Shown here: piece by piece, positions 1 through 12,470 of the stretch
Layout of the letters: every line of letters starts with the position of its first letter
Position numbering within the stretch: position 1 is the first letter of the stretch
DNA from: Certhia americana
Lineage: Eukaryota; Chordata; Aves; Passeriformes; Certhiidae
Assembly (NCBI GenBank): GCA_018697195.1
Contig: JAGMWU010000060.1
Location: 45,869-109,868, forward strand
Reading direction: 5' to 3'
DNA: 64,000 nt
Program-made: the position numbers and the translations under genes
The notes under the pieces: model-generated
Told to the model about the DNA's origin: nothing
The model's input: only the letters and a program-made list of their open reading frames with translations
The model's database searches: none

Positions 1-399
1 GCAAGGATCATCCAGTCCAATTGCTTGATTACTTCAAGGCTGACCAAAAGTTAAAGCTTTAACGCATTAAGGGGAATGTTCAAATGCCTCTTAAGTATCA
101 GCAGGCCTGGGGCATTGACCATCTTTCTAGAAAGTCTGTTACAGTGTTTGACCAGCCTTTCTGTTAAAAGATTCTTCCTCATGACAGATTAAAAAAAACC
201 ATAGTTTTTTCTGATTCCTCTGCAGTTGTGCTCCCTGCTCACATGATTTTACTTTGAACACTTTTTCAGATTTATCAGATCCAGGATGAATGGAGTGTAT
301 TCAGTTGCTTAGGATCATATTTTGCCTTCATTAAGGAACCACAGACCCTGGAGTGGGACAACCACCAGTAGCAATGGAGGCTGGGGATGGAGAGACTGA

Positions 400-780
400 G
401 AGCAGTCCTGCCAAGACGGGGGATACCAGTGGATGAAACACTGGATGTGAGCCAGCATGGGTGCTGGGCAGCTCAGAACATCGATCTGGTCTGGGACCCA
501 GTCTAGGGAAATGATTCTCCTCTTCTCTGCCCAGGTGAGACCCCACCTGCAGAGCTGCCTCCAGCTCTGGGGACCAACAGCAGAAGGATGTGGAGCTGCT
601 GGTGGGAGTCCAGAGGAGGCCACAGAGATGGTCCAAAGGACGGACCCCCTCTGCTGTGGAGACAGGATGGGAGAGCTGGGGGTATTCAGCCAGGAGAGGA
701 GAAGGCTCCAAGGACACCTTGTTACAGTTTTCATTACTATAAGGAGGCTTATAAGAAAAACAGAGACTTTTTACCAAAAG
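400..780 (+). repeat. CR1 LINE fragment, sense
   Basis: The segment follows the CR1 ORF2 C-terminal and downstream pattern: gagaccccacctgcagagct at the start, a stretch reading group/witness-like GAGTCCAGAGGAGG, and GGAGAGGAGAAGGCTCCA at the end. Short ORFs on both strands are relics. The copy is 5'-truncated and ends without a clear 3' tail. Confidence 0.85.
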
Positions 781-876
781 TGACATGGAATAATGACTTT
801 AAACTAAAAGAGGGCAGATTTTGATGGGACATAGCAGAGACATATTCACATAATTAAGGTTGGGATATTTTGTTTG

Positions 877-923
877 CAATCCATGATAATTCAGTATTTA
901 ATTCAATCCATGATAATTCAGTA
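877..923. repeat. 27-bp tandem duplication
   Basis: The 20-mer caatccatgataattcagta occurs at 877-896 and again at 904-923, giving a two-copy tandem repeat with a 27-bp period in A/T-rich intergenic DNA. No function is indicated. Confidence 0.9.
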
Positions 924-2984
924 AAACTGAATATTCTTATCCTTGAAAAACTCTAATCCTTGAATCTTTTTGACCCCTTTGTATGATTATGTCTTGCAAT
1001 TATATGATCTACAGCCTAAATGCACATGTAACTCTAGGTTTTATCTTCAGAACTGTAGTATTTAAATGACTCTGATGCAGTTGCTAGCAGCCATAAATCC
1101 CAAACCCACAAAAAGAGTACTGTGAATTGGACTGACATCTTGCCTGCCCTGTCCCTGCAGGCTGTCCTCATCCCCCGGCTGCCCCACCTGGCTGGGCCCT
1201 GCCTTTGCTGACAGCTCTGTGTTCTGCCTGCCTCTGCCTGCACACACAGAGCCTTGGGCTGCTCCACACTCCTTCTGGGGGACGTGTTGCACCACAGCCC
1301 TGCCCTGGCATGGAAATTCCTTTCTCCTCCTGGGCCGCCCCAGTTGCCCTTGGCATTAATTTTTTTTTCTTTCTCGGGGTGTTTTCTATTACGAAATTTA
1401 CAGCATCGTTAGTTAAGTTGTTCATATTGTTAATTGCTTGGGCTGTTTAATTATGTATCCTGCTTTTGAGATGAATTGGTGTGTTTTATAAGATTGCATC
1501 CAGGACAGCTTTGCATTCCATTACATTCAAGCTATCAGACTGGTAATTGTTCAAAACACTTCTTAAGAAATCTCTCCTAAAAATATCTACTGCATTGGAT
1601 ATTTACCAAATATTTCATCTCTAATATGGTAGAATTGATTAAAAATTGTTTCCATTGTCAATTGCTGCAGTTATGTACACCCATTCTGTCCATTCTGGAA
1701 CACAGAGACAATGTAAGAATCTAATTAAAATTAAATTCCAATAATTTCCATCAGAGAAATGAACATTTGCATGCTCTACTTCTGCCTGTGCTGTTAACAC
1801 CCCACTTCTCAGGTATAGAAATCAGCCTCTTCATTTCTGTGGATTCTAGGTTTCTCTCTATTACCTTTTTCAAGTAGTTATTCACACAGGGACGTCTGAT
1901 GCCTTAGCTAAGGACAGCACAGTATTTGGCCTCAGTTCAACAACAGCAACAAGCAAAACTGGCAGCAATTTCAGACTGCTAAAATACAGAAGGGAATCAG
2001 AGAGCTGAAGGACCACTGCACTAAGAGAGCTGCTGCTACAAAGGGAACACCAGGAGATACTTTGGCCAGCATGCTGGAACCTTCCAGCTGTGGCAATGTG
2101 CAGTGTTTGGGGCAAGATTGCTCTAAGGGAGCTGTGGTTACTGCTGTGGGGGTACCTAAGAGGGGGAGGAAGCCGTGGGGCAAACAGGCTTGTCTATGGT
2201 AGCCGAGAGAGCTCTTCAGGCACAAGCAGTAGTTCAAGCTACTGCTGCAGGGTGAAATGCAATCCATCCGGATTGTCTATCTCCCCTGCTTTATACTGGG
2301 CCATCAGTTGAGAAAATAAATTTATGGCTTATTTGGTTAATTCTCAGGGTTTGATACTCTCTGACCCGATTCTTTTAGAAAGAGCACATGAAGAGGATTT
2401 ATTGTTTGGAAGCAGATCTATTTATTTGAAGATACTTGGCATTACATAGATTTGATTTATAGACATGCCCCAGTTTTTATACCTTTCTTACTGTATCCCT
2501 CACCTCATGGACACTGCCAGTAGAGCCCATCAGAGAGGTTTTATAGTATTGCTTGATGAACTCTGGAAAGTGATTAGATTTTGTAAGGCAGGCAAGTATA
2601 AATGCTATAAACTGGAAATTGTACCTTGCCTGCTTTGTGAGCTTGTGACCCAGTAGCAAATTAGTGGCTGCCAAAGACTTCCATTTTAAGTAATAGCTCA
2701 GACCCTGTTCTTGGTCATTAAAGAGAATATCATAGAAAAGAAGAGTATCACAAACTTTGAAATGTTAAATATAAAATTACACTACAGCTTATGAAAATAA
2801 ATATTTAAAAGGAAACTAACACCCTGGCTTTAAAATCAGTGACTCCGTGCACTAGCTGTGGGACTAACATTCTCTGCTGTTACCTAAGGTGTCATTCAAT
2901 TTTAATTAAAGGAGGAAAAAACATCCCATGCAGGTGTTCATAAAGGTGATGTGAGAAGGGTTTAACTCGTCTGGTTACACTGGA

Positions 2985-3120
2985 TGAGTTCAAGGCCAGT
3001 TTGGATGGGGCTTGGAGCAACCTGGTCTAGTGAAAGGTGTCCCTGTCCATGGCAGGGGTGTCAAAGTTAGGTGATTTTTAAGTCCCTTTCAATTCAAATC
3101 ACTGTGGAATTGTGACTGTG
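2985..3120 (+). repeat. CR1 LINE 3' end, sense
   Basis: The order of words is that of a CR1 3' terminus: GATGGGGCTTGGAGCAACCT, GTGTCCCTGTCCATGGCAGG, then a diverged form of aaggtcccttccaacccaaa. Short 5'-truncated copy. Confidence 0.85.
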
Positions 3121-3189
3121 GTTATCCTTCCTGACTAGAGCCTTACTAAATCTGAGCCACCAACATCTGCTGATCTCCTCTCCTACACT

Positions 3190-3760
3190 AAATCACCTCC
3201 TTGTACAAGGCTATTGAGTTGCTTAAGCATGATTTTCTCTTTATAAATCACAGAATATTCTTAGCTGGAAAGGATCCACAAGGATCACCAAGTCCACCTC
3301 ATAAGTGAATGGTCCATACAGGGATTGAACCCACAACCTTGGCATTATTAGCATCATGCTCTCACCAGCTGAGCTAAAATCTTTGCTAATTACTCCTGAT
3401 CACCTTTGTGTTTGGAAATGCTTTTCAGGAAGGTTTGCTCCATCACCTTTCTAGGGACAGAGGTGAGTCTGACTGGCCTGTATTTCCCTGGATCTTCCTT
3501 TTTGCCCTTCTGGAAGATAGGAGTGATATTTGTTTTTTTCCAGCCACCAGGAACATCCCTTCATCACCATCCCTCGCAAAGAAAATCACGAGTGGACTCA
3601 AAGTGATGTTACCCAGCTCTCTCCCTACCCATGGGGTCATCCTTTCAGGTCTCTGTTAAATGTGGTCCCCATGTCAGTCTGCTCCACTGAAGATATAAAT
3701 TCCTTGCTCTCGAGCTTCCCTTTGGTCTCAGAGGCCCACAATCCCTGAAGGCTGCTGTTC
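3190..3760 (-). repeat. CR1 LINE ORF2 fragment, antisense, split by a SINE
   Basis: Read on the minus strand, 3381-3760 matches the start of the CR1 reverse transcriptase region, for example the segment around TCTGACTGGCCTGTATTTCC. The piece at about 3190-3246 continues the same element. The tRNA-derived SINE at about 3247-3380 sits between the two halves, so it is a nested and later insertion. The reading frame is broken. Confidence 0.75.
3247..3380 (-). repeat. tRNA-Ile-headed SINE with CR1-like tail (TguSINE1-like)
   Basis: On the minus strand the head resembles tRNA-Ile. An A box, tagctcagctggtgag, is complementary to 3361-3376. The anticodon loop reads ctaataa (anticodon AAT). The B box ggttcaatccc is complementary to about 3321-3331. 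The 3' part resembles the CR1 3' end (complement of cagaatattcttagctggaa). The acceptor stem is not intact and a tail follows, so this is a retroposon, not a tRNA gene. Passerine TguSINE1 has this build; assignment to it is by recall and would need a library match. Confidence 0.75.
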
Positions 3761-4530
3761 CATGTCCTTCATCACTCGGCTGCTGGTCCCCTTTGGTCAT
3801 GGGTCCATGTTTTCCTTAGTTTTCCTGTTGCTACAGACATATCTGCAGAAGCATCTCTTATTTCACTTCACATCTCTTGCCATATTTGACTCCATGTAGG
3901 CTTTGGTTTTTCCTGCCCCTTTTCTGCTTGCTTGGATAACATTTCTATATTCCTCCTGAATTACCTGTCCCTTCTCTCATCTCACAACACTTCTTAGTGG
4001 CCTGAGTTATTTCTGGATATTTAAGAATAATTAAATTGACTCATAAACCAAATTTCCTTCCTTCTTCTGCATCACTTATGGCCCTTAAGGTTGTGTGAAA
4101 TAGGATCATCAAAGTAGTGGTTTGTAGCCTGATTCTGTTGGAGGAGAACCAGGGCTAGGATTTAACCTGGAGGTCTGAGTAACTTCTCAAGGGAATGGTA
4201 GGCTCATATGTGCACTTTTAACCTAGGGCATATTTTGTGATTGTGATTTGGATTAGATCATGTGATATTACCTAACAATCATGTTTGTCAAATTATGTGC
4301 ATCATGGCAGCTCAAACTGCAAGGTAATAATCTATTATTTGGGTTTCTTTTTTAAATAGCTCAAACACGATATGTTTAGCAGGCATACTGGTCAGTATCT
4401 GGGACTCATAAGCAATGCTAGGCCACAGATAACTAATATTCATGAGATCAGGATTGTGTCAGACATAAACTCCCACAAGATGGAGCTGCACCATACCAGT
4501 TCATTCTGTCTTCCTCTGATCTAGCGGTCC

Positions 4531-4672
4531 TTGTCTCTGTGTGTGTGTGTGTGTGTCTGTGTCTGTGTGTGTGTCTGTGTGTCTGTGCATCTGTGTCTGT
4601 GTCTCTGTGTCTGTGTCCGAGTGTCTCTCTGTCTGTGTCTGTGTCTCTGTGTGTCCATGTGTGTGTTCATGA
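4531..4672. repeat. TG-rich microsatellite
   Basis: About 140 bp of (TG)n interrupted by tctgtg and tgtctctg variants. It produces artificial Cys/Val-rich and Thr/His-rich ORFs on the two strands. Confidence 0.95.
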
Positions 4673-6250
4673 TCCTCTCCACAGACAGCTCCCCTGCCTA
4701 TTTGTGGTATCTGATATTTGCATGCAGCCTGTTCTGCACAGGCTGCTCGGTGTGGCCCTGCTCCCATTGCTGCTGGCATCTGTAGTCCAGAGTATTTATG
4801 GGATGTCACTGCATCCCAGCGCGCAACAGTTGTGGATGATAAACATGGTTTGTCAGAGGGAAAAAGGTCACGCCATCTGCATTTTTTTTCCCTGAAGAAA
4901 TCATCAGATCTTACTTCAGACCTGCCATTCCATGGCAGACCAGAGCTTGAACCAAAGCTTAAGCACAGTGAAAGTTGCTGCAAGTGGGCAATTCTTGGAC
5001 AGTACCCTCATCCCTGCAGAATGCTCCCGAGTCCCTGACACTGGGCAGAAGAGTCCAATGGAGTCGGCAGCATGTGGGTGAGATTTGACTCTACTGATCT
5101 CAGAGCCTTTCCTTCCTGAACAAACATTTTCCATTCTGAAATAATCACCTCACTATATATAGAAAACTCCTCCAAAGAAAAACCCATTCCTCTTTAGGAA
5201 GGGATAATTCTCAAGTTGTTTTCTTCCTTTCACCAGAATCAGCAGGTCGTTTTCTATCAGGTTTGTACCTGTTTGTGAACACTGCTGACCAAAGGCATGC
5301 GTCACCTCATGCAAAAAGAACCTGGATTTCCCCTGCAGCCCCTGCGCTCCCTGCCCCTGGCCCGCGGATTCCAGGGCTGTGTCTGTAATCACAATCCACT
5401 GCATTTCGGAAACCACCCCCCCATCTTGCTTCCTCCCAGCTGATTTTCAGGGGAACAGAAGGAGACTTGTTTGCTACCAGGGAGGAAGTCCAGGCCTTAG
5501 CAAGCAGCTTTCTAAGAGGCACCGGTGAGAGCGGTGCGCTTCAGTCAGCGCTCACTCGCAGAACTGCTGCCAAATGAGGTCACCCTGCTGCAAACGTGGA
5601 TGGAGAGATTTCAGAGGAGGAGAATGGAAGAAGCCAGTACAGGAAGTAGAGCAGTCAGTAGCACAGGGTTCGGCTGAGTCAATTCACCCTCTGGAAATGT
5701 TGATTTCAGTTTTGTCTTGGCTCATAGATGAACAAATATTAAACGGCTTTCATCTCATCATTATCTCATTCCCTTTTCTCATACAACGATTCCTTGGTTT
5801 GACACAGTTCAGCCATCTCTTCGGGAAGGGTTTCACGGGTCAGACAGCACACAGGTTCAGAGGGCAGCTCGGACATCAGGACTGGATGACACTGTCCATG
5901 TCCTTTGGGAATCACAAAGCTCACAGAAGCTCTGGGACAGACTCTGCCTTTTGAGAAAGGCCATAGACTTGTAGAACTGAGAATACCAGGTTAGAAGTGA
6001 TCTCGGTGGTCATGTGGTACAAGTTTTCTGGGCAAAAGCATAGTCCATATGAGCTGGCCCAGCACCCTTATTAGCCAAGATGTACAACTTTGACTTCTAG
6101 GAATTTTTATGTCTTTTTCATGGTTATTCTAGTGTTTAATTCCTCCTTCCACTGAACTACTACTCTTTCCTTTCAGTTTGTATAACTTCAGTTCCACAGT
6201 ATTGCTCCTGTTACATCTTTATTTGCTAGATTGAAACATTATTATTACTG

Positions 6251-6295
6251 AAAAAAAAAAAAAAAAAAAACCAAAAAAAAAAAAAAAAAAACCCC
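6251..6295. repeat. poly(A) tract A20-CC-A19
   Basis: A20 at 6251-6270, CC, A19 at 6273-6291, then CCCC. The upstream sequence does not resemble a processed transcript I recognise, so the tract cannot be assigned to a retrocopy. Confidence 0.9.
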
Positions 6296-6804
6296 AAACA
6301 CATTCTTAGAGATTCTTAGAAGTCATTACTTTTTAAAATCTTAATAAAGATCTTCACATGGAACCTCGTTCCTTCAATCTCAACTCACAACTCTTCTCAG
6401 GACATTTTGAGTTTTCTACAGTCTTTATAAATTTTGAACATTGTTTGCATCATTAAAGCTGCAGTAACTGAATTTCCCTGTTGTTCTGTGTCTTTCTGTT
6501 TAGTCAGTTTATATTTCCTTGAAGACCATTAGTTAAGATACTAAAAACATTGACATAAATTTAAAAATTATTATTATTATTCCTTGGAAGGAAGTTTATC
6601 TGCTTAATAGGAATGATATACTGCACAGATAGACTGAGAAAAAAGTCTATATGGCTTGGCTTATAGGGACCTGTAAGTTGAATATGAATCAGCTGAGGGC
6701 ATATTGTAAAAACAAAATAACATCATATGAGATGGTATAAACAGGAATATGATTTGCAGGATGCATGAACTAACATTTCTGGCTCTGCTTTGCTGTGATC
6801 AGGT

Positions 6805-7160
6805 CCACAGCCACTGACTGTGTCCAGTACTGTGTGCCAGTGCACCCCAGAGAATGTAGAAAAATTTGCAGAAGTCCAGAGGAGACAATTAGAGGTTCAG
6901 AAAATGCAATATGGAAAGATCAAATGCTCTGGGCAATTTAGCTTAGAGAAGAGTGAAAAGATATGATGACCACCTTGATTTGTGAAGGACAGTTGCAAAG
7001 AGAATGATCTACTTCCAGTGCTCATGACAGGTAGTACAAGAAATAACATTTAAATAATGGTAAAGAAAATGTAGCACTGAATAGATTGACTGGCAGGTTT
7101 TATGAAATCTTCATTATGGGTGGACTTTTGGAACTAGCTAGGTGCACATCTGTGAAGTAT
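6805..7160 (+). repeat. old CR1-like fragment, sense
   Basis: Strongly diverged, but the order of words (GAAGTCCAGAGGAGACAA, then TTAGCTTAGAGAAGAGTGAA, then a tract describing a short downstream part) fits the CR1 region after the reverse transcriptase. Assignment is by eye only. Confidence 0.5.
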
Positions 7161-8789
7161 GGCAGGTGCTCCTGGGTTCAACTGAAGCCTCTTTGAGGTG
7201 AGGGAATGAATCATCTGACAGCCCTAGATCTTTTGTCTTCTGTTTAAAACCTGCCTCTGCTATGCTCTTTAGAAAATACCTGCCAGAACTTCACCAAATT
7301 TCCAAGAGTGTAAACATTCTCATCACCAAATTGAATTCTACCTGCTTTACCTTAAAAGCATCCATCACATGCAGCCCAGGGGGAAAACCTTACATTCAGG
7401 GCTTCAAGAACAGCCCCTATGGCACAGAAATATGCCTGTTGCAAGTACTTTGTGTGACAGGAGCTCTGTGTCCATCCAGACAAGCAGGGAATGGAGAAGA
7501 ACTCTTCCACTGTGAGGTTCAAAGCTCTCTAGTTGGGTTAGATCCAGAAGCAGCTCACAGGAGGATTTCCTCTTGTCCTCACTGTGAATACAGAGCTGCA
7601 CATCTGAGGTACCAGGTCCATTTGTAGGTGAAATGATCCCACAGCTCTTTCTCCATTCACGGATTTAATGGATTCTCTTTCATGGATTTCAAGGGAATTC
7701 TGAATGGCAGAGGCAAACTTGAGATCTCAAATGAAAAAGACTTTCTCCTGAGTTAGGGAGATCTGTCCCCTCACTTTCCCTCCAGCCCCAGCTATGTATG
7801 TTCTTAGCAGGTGCCTTATTTTATTTTTAACCTCCATTCTGCATGGAGGAAGCCTTTGCTTGCTGCAAACATCCGGGAGTCAGAGCCTAAGCACATCCTA
7901 GAAGGATTTCCTGTTTGGGACTTGGAGCCGGAGTTCAGCTTGCACAAGCAGAAGCCTCTGAGCAGTCAGCTCAGTCCTGCTGTGCTAAGGGCCAGCTGAC
8001 TCCTGTCTGCTTTGGGAGCAAGTTGCCATCCTGCAGGAAGGTGACGGACTGCCCAACCACTTCCCACCTGCTGGGGATGAGGATAGGAACATGCAAGTAC
8101 AGGCTGGGTAGGGATGTACCTGCTCTGGTGGCAGAACAGCATCGTGAGGGGTGATACCATGGCATCCCACCGTGTTTGTATGCAGCTCTTGGAGCATGCA
8201 GAGTGTGTTTTCTGTGCTCATCTCAGCTGAGCTTGGGCTCTGTTTGATATATTTCATCACTTTCTACATTATTTAAATTTGGGGAGTTCACCAAAGCACT
8301 GATTAAGTACAACTATCAACAATGGTCTGCCCTGGGTAGGTGAAGAGCATATTTCTGCTCTTGCTTCCATGTCATAGTTGCTCTCACAAAGCACAGCTCA
8401 GCTTAACTTTTTTCCACCAGTCCATATGTGCACATCAGAATTACTGTGGAAGGCCTCTCTGAATGTCCAAGCACATAACATGGTCTGTTCTCCCCTCTCT
8501 CGCCAAGTTGCTCCCAGAATATCTAGTAAACTAGAATTTACTAGAAGACCAAAAGGAATCCACTAACTTCTATCTTTGAGTAGAAGGAGCATTTGAGAAC
8601 CAATTGCAAGTCTGAGACGAGGGCTGTTTGATGATCTGGGGTAATGCCATGAGGCTGAGGACTAACAAAATCATTGGTACTGAAGGAAGGACTGAAGGGA
8701 ATTACCTAGGAAGATGCAGATTGCTTGCAGTAGTATAAAGAATTCAAAGAAGATTTTAATGGGAAATGATAATTTGAAAACATGACAGT

Positions 8790-9705
8790 AATGTGATAAG
8801 CCCAGTGCTCTTCAACATCTTCATAAATTACTTGGATGCAGGAATGGAAGGGACACTAAGCAAGTTTGCTGTTGATATAAAACTGGGAGGAGCTGTTGAC
8901 TCACTCGAAGGCAGGGAGGCCTTGCAGAGAGACCTGGACAAATTAGAGGACAGGACAATCACCACCAGCCAGATGAAGCTCAACAAGGGAAAGTGCCAGG
9001 TTCTGCACTTGGGATGAGGCATCCTGGATGTACATACAGACTGGGAAAGGAGACGGTGTCAAGCAGAGCCATGGAAGGAGACTTGGGGGTCCTGGTCAGC
9101 AGAAAGCTGAATATGAGTCAGCAGTGTCCTGGCAGCCTGGAGGGCCAGCCCTAGGGGCATCAGGCACAGCATGGCTGGCCAGGCCAGGGAGGGGATTGTC
9201 CTGCTCTGCTCTGCACTGGGGCAGCCTCACCTGGAATGTTGTGTGCAGTTTTGGCCACTGAAATACAAGAAAGATATTATACTATTAGAGAATCTCCAAA
9301 GGAGGGCAAGAAATGGTGAAGGGCCTTGAGGGGAAGCTGTGTGGGGAGCAGCTAAGGACACTTGGTCAGTTCAGCTAGAGAAGAGACCTCAAAGCTGTCT
9401 ATAACTTCCTCATAAGGGCAAGAGGAGGGGCAGACACTGATCTATGTGGTGTCTAGTGATGGGACCAGTGAGAATGGCCTGAAGATGTGTCATGGGAGGT
9501 TTAGGTTGGACATTAGGAAAAGGTCATTCAGCCAGAGGGTGTTTGGGCACTGGTCATAGCACCAAGCCTAACAGAGGCTTCAAGGAGCATTTGGATAATA
9601 CTCTCAGGCACATGACTCTTGGGAATAGTACTGTGCAAGCCCAGCAGTTGGTCTTGATGATCCTTGTGGATGCTTTTCAACTCAGCATATTCTGTGATTT
9701 TGCCA
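8790..9705 (+). repeat. CR1 LINE with reverse transcriptase remnant, sense
   Basis: The reading frame at 8793-9017 translates to CR1 RT C-terminal motifs: SPVLFNIFIN, then FAVDIKLGG at the catalytic site where an active element has FADDTKLGG, then QMKLNKGKCQVLHLG. The following 700 bp follow the CR1 3' portion, with TTTAGGTTGGACATTAGGAA, and end near ATATTCTGTGATT. The catalytic Asp pair is lost, so the copy is dead. Confidence 0.92.
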
Positions 9706-10139
9706 AATTATGCCAGAATAGCACATTAGACACCTTGATAAATGGCTTTTTCGGGGCCAGGATCAACCTTTCAGTTGAGCAGACTACCTGAACTGCAGTG
9801 TTATAGTAACAGATGAGAAATGATTTGCTCAACTGAAGAAGACAAGATGTTAATATGAAAACTCAAAAATGTGGAAAACTGGCAAAACAGGAGTTTTGTC
9901 CTTGAGGAAATGCACAGTCTTTTCAAGATCTGCTTTAGGGCTCATCTATTTCAATTTTTTTTCAGTGAAGATCTCAGGAAAAAAGTACATGGATCAGGTA
10001 ATGTGGATAAGTGACACAGTTAAGAAGCATTGTGAGTATAGAGGGTGACTTGGACATCATAAAAACAAAACACAGTTATTAAGGAGTAGCATAACAGAAA
10101 TTGAATGAAATTCATCAATTCATAGTAGACAGTCCTGTG

Positions 10140-11410
10140 GTTAACAGGGTGTCCAGAATTGCATAATCCAACCTATTTTTGAAGAGAATCAACAATACCA
10201 AATCAGACCAGCCTTGGAAACTTTCAAGGGGATGAGATTCACTACTCTATGAATAGCTTTTTCCAGTGCTACACTACTCTCCTGGTGAAAAAAAACATTC
10301 TCTAATCTTCACTCTGAATTTCTCAAGGTGTAAGTGTGGTCATTATTATTGTGCTACTGTCTGCATTTGGTTCCATCATCTTTTCCCGTGAGGCAGCAGC
10401 AGGATGCTGTTAAACAGCCCTACTGCTTAAGCATCACCAGACCAAGAGAGCCCAGCTTCTTCAGTGTCTTGTTATACACTGATCAGATGTCCCAGACCAT
10501 TACTATCTCCTACAGTTTTTCAATATCCTTCATGAACAGGGAGAGACAAAAACATACAGAGGATTCCAGATGTGGCTTTGCTATATCCCAGTTCAAGCGG
10601 GGTGATTATTTCCCTCCATCTGCTGCTGACCATTCTCCTGCTGCAGTGCAGGAAGTTGTTTGCCTGATTTGCAACGAGAGCTTCCTATTGACTCTTCATT
10701 CCATGCTCATCTCTACCCTCATGTTCTTTTCGGCAGGACTGTGACTTAGACAGATTGTTCCCAACCTGCAGCAATTCTGGGGTTATTCTGACTCAGATGC
10801 AGAACTTTGTACTTCTCCTTATTGAACTTCATGAGGTTCCTGCTAATTCCTTTCCGTGAATTTCTAGACACCTCTTTGGACTACAATGCCACACATCAGT
10901 GACCCCTCCTAGTGTCGTCTCCAGACTGGTGCTCCACATCATCACAGAGGACCAACAAAGACACTGAACAATTCTGTCTCCTAAATCAATGCTTGGCATA
11001 TCTTGTTGGCTGCTACACACCAACCCTGTACTGAGGCACTGATCACTACCCTTACAACCCAGAGGTGCAACCAATCTTCAGCCCACCTAATGCTCCCTTC
11101 ACTCAGACCGTGTGTCCTCAGGTCATAAACTAAAATTCAGCGAGAGCAGCTGTCAATGCACTTTGCATCTACTGCTTTCCCTTCCTCCATACAGCCGATT
11201 ATTTTGTCAGAGAAGTTAATTGGGCTGCTCAGGCACGATTTGTGCTCCCTAAATCTATGCTAATGGTTCCCGATTGCCTCTTTGTTCACCATATGGTCAG
11301 AAATGGATTCTGAGACAATGCAATCCATTAGTTTTCTAGGTGTGGTGATGACCTTGACAAACTGGTGGTTCACTGAGTTCTCATTCCCCTTCTTAAAGGT
11401 GAGTGTAATG
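10140..11410 (-). repeat. diverged CR1 LINE, antisense
   Basis: Minus-strand reading gives weak CR1 RT and 3' similarity: the region around 10800-10850 corresponds to the CR1 segment encoding KFNKEKYKVLHLS-like residues, and 11290-11400 to the RT N-terminal part. Heavily mutated. Limits are approximate. Confidence 0.65.
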
Positions 11411-11419
11411 TCTGAATAA

Positions 11420-12470
11420 CAGAATCATAGCATGGGATGCATTGGAAGGAACCTTTAAGGGTCACCTACTCCAACCCCTCTGCAATGAGCTTCTACTGCA
11501 TCAGGTGACTCAGAGCCTCATCCAACCTGACCTTGAGTGTTTCTGCACCCTCACCATAAACATTTCTTCCTTATACCTAGTCTGAATCTACTGTTTGTTT
11601 TTTTTTTTTTAACCATCATGTCTTTTCATTACAGGCCCTGCTAAAAAATCTGTCCCCATCTTTGTTATAATCCCCTTTTAAGTTCTGGAAGGGACTCTAA
11701 GATCTCCTCAGGGCCCACTCTCTCCAGGCTGAGCAACCCCAACTTTTTCAGCATGTCCTCACCAGAGAGGTGCTCCAGATCTCTGACCATTTTTGGGGCT
11801 CTTCTCTGGATCAGTCCAACTGGTCTGTGTCTTTTCTGTACTGAGACTCCAGAGCTGGGAGCAGTGCTCAAGGTGGGGTCTTTCCAGGGTGGAGTAGAGG
11901 GGGGGAATTATTGCTCTGGTCCTGCTGGCCACACTATTGCTGACAGAAGCCAGATGCCCTTAGCCTACTTGCCCACCTGGGCACATGCTGCCTCATGTTT
12001 AGCCACTATCAACCAGCATCTGCAAGTCCTTTTCCAGCTTTCCAGCCACTCTTTCCCAGCCTGGAGTGCTGCCTGAGGTTGTGGTGATTCAAGCATTTGG
12101 CCTTGTTGAACACCATACATCAGCAGATCGGCCCATCAATCCAGCCTGCCCAGATCCCTCTGCAAAGCCTTCAACAGATCAACAATCCTGCCCAACGTTG
12201 ATCAGCCTTCTCCTCGTCCAGCTTGTCAGTCATGTTTATTGGCAGGGTACACTGTCTTTGACATTTCTTTTCTGGCTGACATACCTGTAGAAACTCTTTT
12301 TATAATTCTTTGCATTTCTCATCAAGGTCAGCTCCAGTTGTGCCTTAGCCTTCCTCACAATTTCCCTACACAGCTGGGCAAGGTCCCGATGCTCCTCTTG
12401 GGATACCTGTTCCCATTTCAACTGTCTGTGCGTTTCCATCTTCTCTTTAGTTTGACCAGCAGGTCCTGAC
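11420..12470 (-). repeat. CR1 LINE, antisense
   Basis: It starts with the complement of a CR1 3' end (cagaatcatagcatgggatg) and runs back through the ORF2 region. Clear words include CTGAGCAACCCCAACTTTTTC and GATCCCTCTGCAAAGCCTTC. The minus ORF at 12236-12439 ends in YRYVSQKRNVKDSVP, typical of the CR1 segment just before the RT domain. Between about 12200 and 12240 the element is internally deleted. Confidence 0.88.

Noticed and set aside
3247..3380. functional tRNA-Ile gene
   Set aside because: The acceptor stem is not paired and the head runs into a CR1-like tail, so it is a SINE.
8793..9017. reverse transcriptase gene
   Set aside because: Truncated CR1 remnant with the catalytic FADD changed to FAVD.
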